From Streptosporangiaceae bacterium (GTDB lineage Bacteria; Actinomycetota; Actinomycetes; Streptosporangiales; Streptosporangiaceae): a stretch of DNA of 24,930 nt. The stretch is taken from assembly GCA_030040415.1 (NCBI GenBank), contig JASHTT010000263.1, forward strand, positions 1 through 24,930, read 5' to 3'. Of the stretch, positions 22,261 to 24,930 are shown in pieces; the first letter of the stretch is position 1, and each line of letters begins with the position of its first letter. Made by a program: the position numbers and the translations under genes. A model generated the notes under the pieces. It was given only the letters and a program-made list of their open reading frames with translations. It was not told where the DNA came from and did no database searches.

Positions 22261-23901
22261 ATGCACGCTTCTCAGTCCGATGGCATTACCCCGAGCCCCG
22301 AGTTTGACCAGGTCCCGCACGTCACGATGCCAGCGCGCATCCGCAGCCGCTTCTCCTGGCCGCTTGTGGCCGTCCTCGCCCTGCAGGCTGCCGTCTCTTG
22401 CAGCTTGATTTGGTCAAACACGCCATACGGCGATGAGGCACTGTACCTTTGGGCTGGCCGCCTCGAGCTACGCCACTGGTTTCTGGGCGCGACTATGCCT
22501 CCTGCGGCGGTTACTAATTACTTCTCCGATTTCACGCGCTTCTTCTCTGGCGCGCCCATGATCTATCCGCCGTTGGGCGCTGCGGCAAGCATTATCGGTG
22601 GCCTGGCTGGTGCTCGTATTCTGTCCCTAGTTTTCATGCTGATCGCTTCTGTTCTCCTTTACAGATCCACTCTCATGCTCTATGGCCAGACGGCCGCCTT
22701 GGTCGCAACAGTCTTGTGGTCGCTAAGTGAGTCAGCGCTGAAACTCGGGGCGTTCGCCACCTTTGACCCGCTAGCCAATTTGCTGCTATGTATTGCTGCC
22801 TATGCGCTAGTCAAGTCGGTAGCTAGCCGCAGGCGTGCAGGACTGATAGCCCTCGCCGCGGTCGCTCTTGCTCTTGGAGTAATAACAGCCTACTCATACG
22901 TTACCTACCTGCCTCTGGTCGTCTGCCTGGCCGCTGCGATGTGGGGTCAGAAGGTCGGCTGGCGCTTTGCCATTGGTGCGGCGTCCTCATTGGCTGGGGC
23001 TACCGCTGTCCTTCTGCTTGGCCTTGCGACAGCACTACACCTGTGGCCCGGGATCTCCTACGTCCTCTCGTATCGCGGTGCGAGGTCGGCCGGCTACGCG
23101 CTCCTCCTGAGGAACGTGTGGGGCTGGGAGTTTCTGATCGCCGTACCAGCGCTGGCCGCATGCCTGCTGGCCTGCCGCAAGGGTCGACGCGAAGAACTTC
23201 CGCTCCTTGTGATCCTTGCCGTTGCCGTGGTCATCGTTCCTGTGGCGCAGGCTCGGATTCGGACGATCGCAGGAATCGACAAGCACATAGCGTTCGGACT
23301 CTGGCTCGGTGCGATAGCTGCTGGAATGGCTATAGCGGAGATGTTCCCCAGAATCAGGAGCCACGCGATTGCTTACAGCGCGCTGGCAATAATCCCGCTG
23401 GTAAGTGGCTGGGGGCAGGCATGGGAAGCTCTCCATATCTGGCCCTCCGCCAGTGGAGTTGTCTCAAGCTTGCAGAATATTGCTGGCAAGACGAGCGGAA
23501 ACTTCATGGTTGCTGCTAACGAAGTGGGTCCGGCCGGCGGTGATCGCCAGATCTTGGAGTTCTATATCAAGCAAGGCAATCAGTGGGATCGCTGGTACAC
23601 GCCAGACCTGGACCCGGTGTTCACGGCACGATCGGACTGGGAGAAATATTACGCTGCCGAGCTGAACGGAGAACATATTCGTGTAGTCGTGCTGTTTTAT
23701 GAAGGAGCGAATAGCCCGACGATTCACGGCAGCCCGGCCGTGCGGAAGGCGGAGCTTCTCAAACTCTCTTCTATTCGTTCAGCCGGTCTCCATTTTCTCA
23801 TCGAGGCCATCGAGAGTGACCGGCTCCTGCGCGTCCATGCTATTGGTCCGTACACTGTGAGCGGCGAACGAGGCTTCTGGGCGATCTGGAGCGCCCGGTA
23901 A
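22261..23901 (+). CDS. GT-C-type membrane glycosyltransferase (GT39/PMT-like)
   Basis: A 546-residue polytopic membrane protein. About ten hydrophobic segments lie between residues 32 and 390, followed by a soluble C-terminal domain of about 150 residues. After the first segment comes 'NTPYGDEALYLWAGRLEL', with Asp-Glu in the position of the catalytic acid of GT-C enzymes, and 'YPPLGAAASIIGG' in the next loop. Such enzymes move sugars from polyprenyl-phosphate donors to proteins or glycans at the outer membrane face. The substrate is unknown. The ATG at 22261 has only a weak TAGG site seven bases upstream; an internal start is possible. Codon use has visibly more A/T-ending codons than neighbouring genes, which suggests transfer. 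No partner gene is adjacent. Confidence 0.72.
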   Translation: MHASQSDGITPSPEFDQVPHVTMPARIRSRFSWPLVAVLALQAAVSCSLIWSNTPYGDEALYLWAGRLELRHWFLGATMPPAAVTNYFSDFTRFFSGAPMIYPPLGAAASIIGGLAGARILSLVFMLIASVLLYRSTLMLYGQTAALVATVLWSLSESALKLGAFATFDPLANLLLCIAAYALVKSVASRRRAGLIALAAVALALGVITAYSYVTYLPLVVCLAAAMWGQKVGWRFAIGAASSLAGATAVLLLGLATALHLWPGISYVLSYRGARSAGYALLLRNVWGWEFLIAVPALAACLLACRKGRREELPLLVILAVAVVIVPVAQARIRTIAGIDKHIAFGLWLGAIAAGMAIAEMFPRIRSHAIAYSALAIIPLVSGWGQAWEALHIWPSASGVVSSLQNIAGKTSGNFMVAANEVGPAGGDRQILEFYIKQGNQWDRWYTPDLDPVFTARSDWEKYYAAELNGEHIRVVVLFYEGANSPTIHGSPAVRKAELLKLSSIRSAGLHFLIEAIESDRLLRVHAIGPYTVSGERGFWAIWSAR

Positions 23902-24019
23902 GGGCGTGGCATGGCGCCGATGTGCCGCAATCCGCACGCATACACCGGTTGAAATCAAGAAATCGCGGCGACCATCTGGCTGCCCGACCTAGGCACTGGT
24001 CGCAGCGCCTAAGTGCAAC

Positions 24020-24074
24020 GCTGCGCCCTGCAGCGCAGCCGGCTCCTCTACCCCGGCTGCGGGGGGAGAAGCCT
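24020..24074. terminator. Hairpins between the GT-C gene and tRNA-Ser(GCT)
   Basis: GCTGCGC (24020-24026) and GCGCAGC (24033-24039) form a 7-bp stem. A second stem, GGCT-CCTC-CCCC (24041 on) with the GGGG..AG.AGCC region to 24074, has mismatches. They may end the GT-C transcript, the tRNA transcript on the other strand, or both. There is no T-run. Confidence 0.35.
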
Positions 24075-24082
24075 GTCACCCG

Positions 24083-24171
24083 CGGAGGCTCGGGGATTTG
24101 AACCCCGGAAGGGCGCGAACCCTAACCGCATTAGCAGTGCGGCGCCATAGACCGGACTAGGCGAAGCCTCC
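24083..24171 (-). tRNA. tRNA-Ser(GCT)
   Basis: The minus strand folds into a class II tRNA. The acceptor stem GGAGGCT pairs with AGCCTCC, the anticodon loop CTGCTAA gives GCT (reads AGC/AGU), and a long variable arm and the T-arm GGTTCAAATCC are present. The discriminator is G. No CCA is encoded. Confidence 0.95.
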
Positions 24172-24261
24172 AGGCGGCCCGGAATCGAGCCGGCCCCTAG
24201 GGTACCGGTACTGCCCGACGGGGAGCAAAGCACGCCGGCTCCGGGACGGGCAGACCCGATT

Positions 24262-24930
24262 TCAGCTGGCGCTGACCACCTCGTAGTCCCCGCGAGCGTA
24301 GGCCTCTCGCATTCTGGTCTTGGCGAATTTGCCCACGCTCGTCTTGGGTACCTCGGCGATGAACGCCCACCTTTCGGGCAGTTGCCAGCGCGGCACCCGC
24401 TCGGCCAGGAAGGCGCGCAGGTCGGCCGCCGAGACTGTCGCATCGGGAGCCAGCACGACGGCCGCCAGCGGCCGCTCGCCCCACCTCTCGTCCGCGACAC
24501 CGATGACTGCGGCCTCGACGACCTCGGGATGCGCCATCAGGATGTTCTCCAGTTCCATGGAGGAGATCCACTCGCCACCTGACTTGATGACGTCCTTGGC
24601 CCTATCGGTCAGCGTCACGAAACCGAGCGGGTCGATAGTGCCGACGTCGCCGGTCCGCAGCCAGCCGTCCCGGAACTTGGCCGGATCGTCGTCCTTGTAG
24701 TAGGCACCGGTGACCCAGGGCCCCCGGACCTCGATCTCGCCGACGGCCTCGCCGTCGCACGGCAACTCGACGCCACCCTCGCCGATCAGCCGGTGCTCCA
24801 CCTGGCACATCAGCCTGCCCGCAGTGTCGCGGTACCGCCACGCTTCCTCTTCCGGCAGCCCCGCCGGCGGGTACGCCACGCTGCCGAGCGGCGAGGTCTC
24901 CGTCATCCCCCAGGCCTGCAGGATGAACAC
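24262..24930 (-). CDS. Acyl-CoA synthetase/fatty-acid-CoA ligase, C-terminal part (N-terminus beyond the window)
   Basis: The last 222 residues of an AMP-forming acyl-CoA ligase are visible. Motifs in order are WGMTETSPLG (ATP-binding motif), GWLRTGDVG (Asp that binds the AMP ribose), DRAKDVIKSGGEWIS (hinge and adenylate site), 'HPEVVEAAVIGVADERWGERPLA', and KTSVGKFAKT with the catalytic Lys of the mobile C-terminal domain. The enzyme activates a fatty or other carboxylic acid to its CoA thioester. The chain length cannot be read; the set of motifs fits the FadD/long- or medium-chain group. The sequence is open at the right edge. It sits 91 bp from tRNA-Ser(GCT). Confidence 0.93.
   Translation of the reverse strand: MFILQAWGMTETSPLGSVAYPPAGLPEEEAWRYRDTAGRLMCQVEHRLIGEGGVELPCDGEAVGEIEVRGPWVTGAYYKDDDPAKFRDGWLRTGDVGTIDPLGFVTLTDRAKDVIKSGGEWISSMELENILMAHPEVVEAAVIGVADERWGERPLAAVVLAPDATVSAADLRAFLAERVPRWQLPERWAFIAEVPKTSVGKFAKTRMREAYARGDYEVVSAS

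Noticed and set aside
24195..24202. CCCTAGGG palindrome upstream of tRNA-Ser(GCT)
   Set aside because: Short, common in GC-rich DNA, and without the TAGGGA..TCCCTA arrangement of the sites at 9055 and 11567.

Overview
The window is high-GC DNA from an actinomycete (Actinomycetota). Supporting signs are strongly G/C-biased third codon positions, frequent GTG starts and one TTG start, a large AAA-type LuxR (LAL) regulator, tadA paired with the actinobacterial TadA-associated protein, and a LigD-type PE-POL protein. The sequence alone does not fix genus or order. No mobile element, CRISPR array or rRNA is visible. Both edge genes run out of the window.

Layout. 1-2.7 kb: an ABC exporter ATPase (partial, minus) is divergent from a sensor kinase/OmpR-type regulator pair, with a repeat-rich region between them. 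2.7-4.4 kb: a LigD-like 3'-phosphoesterase/polymerase protein lacking a ligase domain. 4.5-6.4 kb: a solute-binding lipoprotein with no permease beside it, ended by a strong hairpin. 6.8-15.1 kb: the most interesting block. It holds a one-piece fusion of an alpha/beta-hydrolase (Cys in the nucleophile position) and a GT-B glycosyltransferase, a LAL regulator, and a divergent four-gene operon (NTF2/SnoaL-like protein, cytochrome P450, OsmC-like protein, FAD/NADPH monooxygenase). GGGA/TCCC palindromes lie in front of both the fusion gene and the operon, so the regulator may control both, but this is inference. 15.2-15.4 kb holds a small gene fossil.

15.4-18.1 kb: two adjacent secreted proteins, each with exactly seven cysteine-pair repeats, look like seven-bladed propellers with one disulfide per blade. 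18.1-18.8 kb has no convincing gene. 18.8-20.0 kb: tRNA-Ser(CGA), tadA and the TadA-associated gene. 20.3-21.8 kb: a 50-residue membrane protein and a PH-domain membrane protein (plus) meet a Cys-rich hypothetical/Nudix pair (minus) at a shared CTAG stop. 22.3-23.9 kb: a GT-C-type membrane glycosyltransferase of lower GC than its neighbours sits at the 3' side of tRNA-Ser(GCT). At the right edge is the C-terminal part of a fatty-acid/acyl-CoA ligase.

The 6.8-15.1 kb block reads as a compact, regulator-linked oxidation, glycosylation and hydrolysis system acting on an unknown small molecule. Everything else looks like ordinary chromosomal content.
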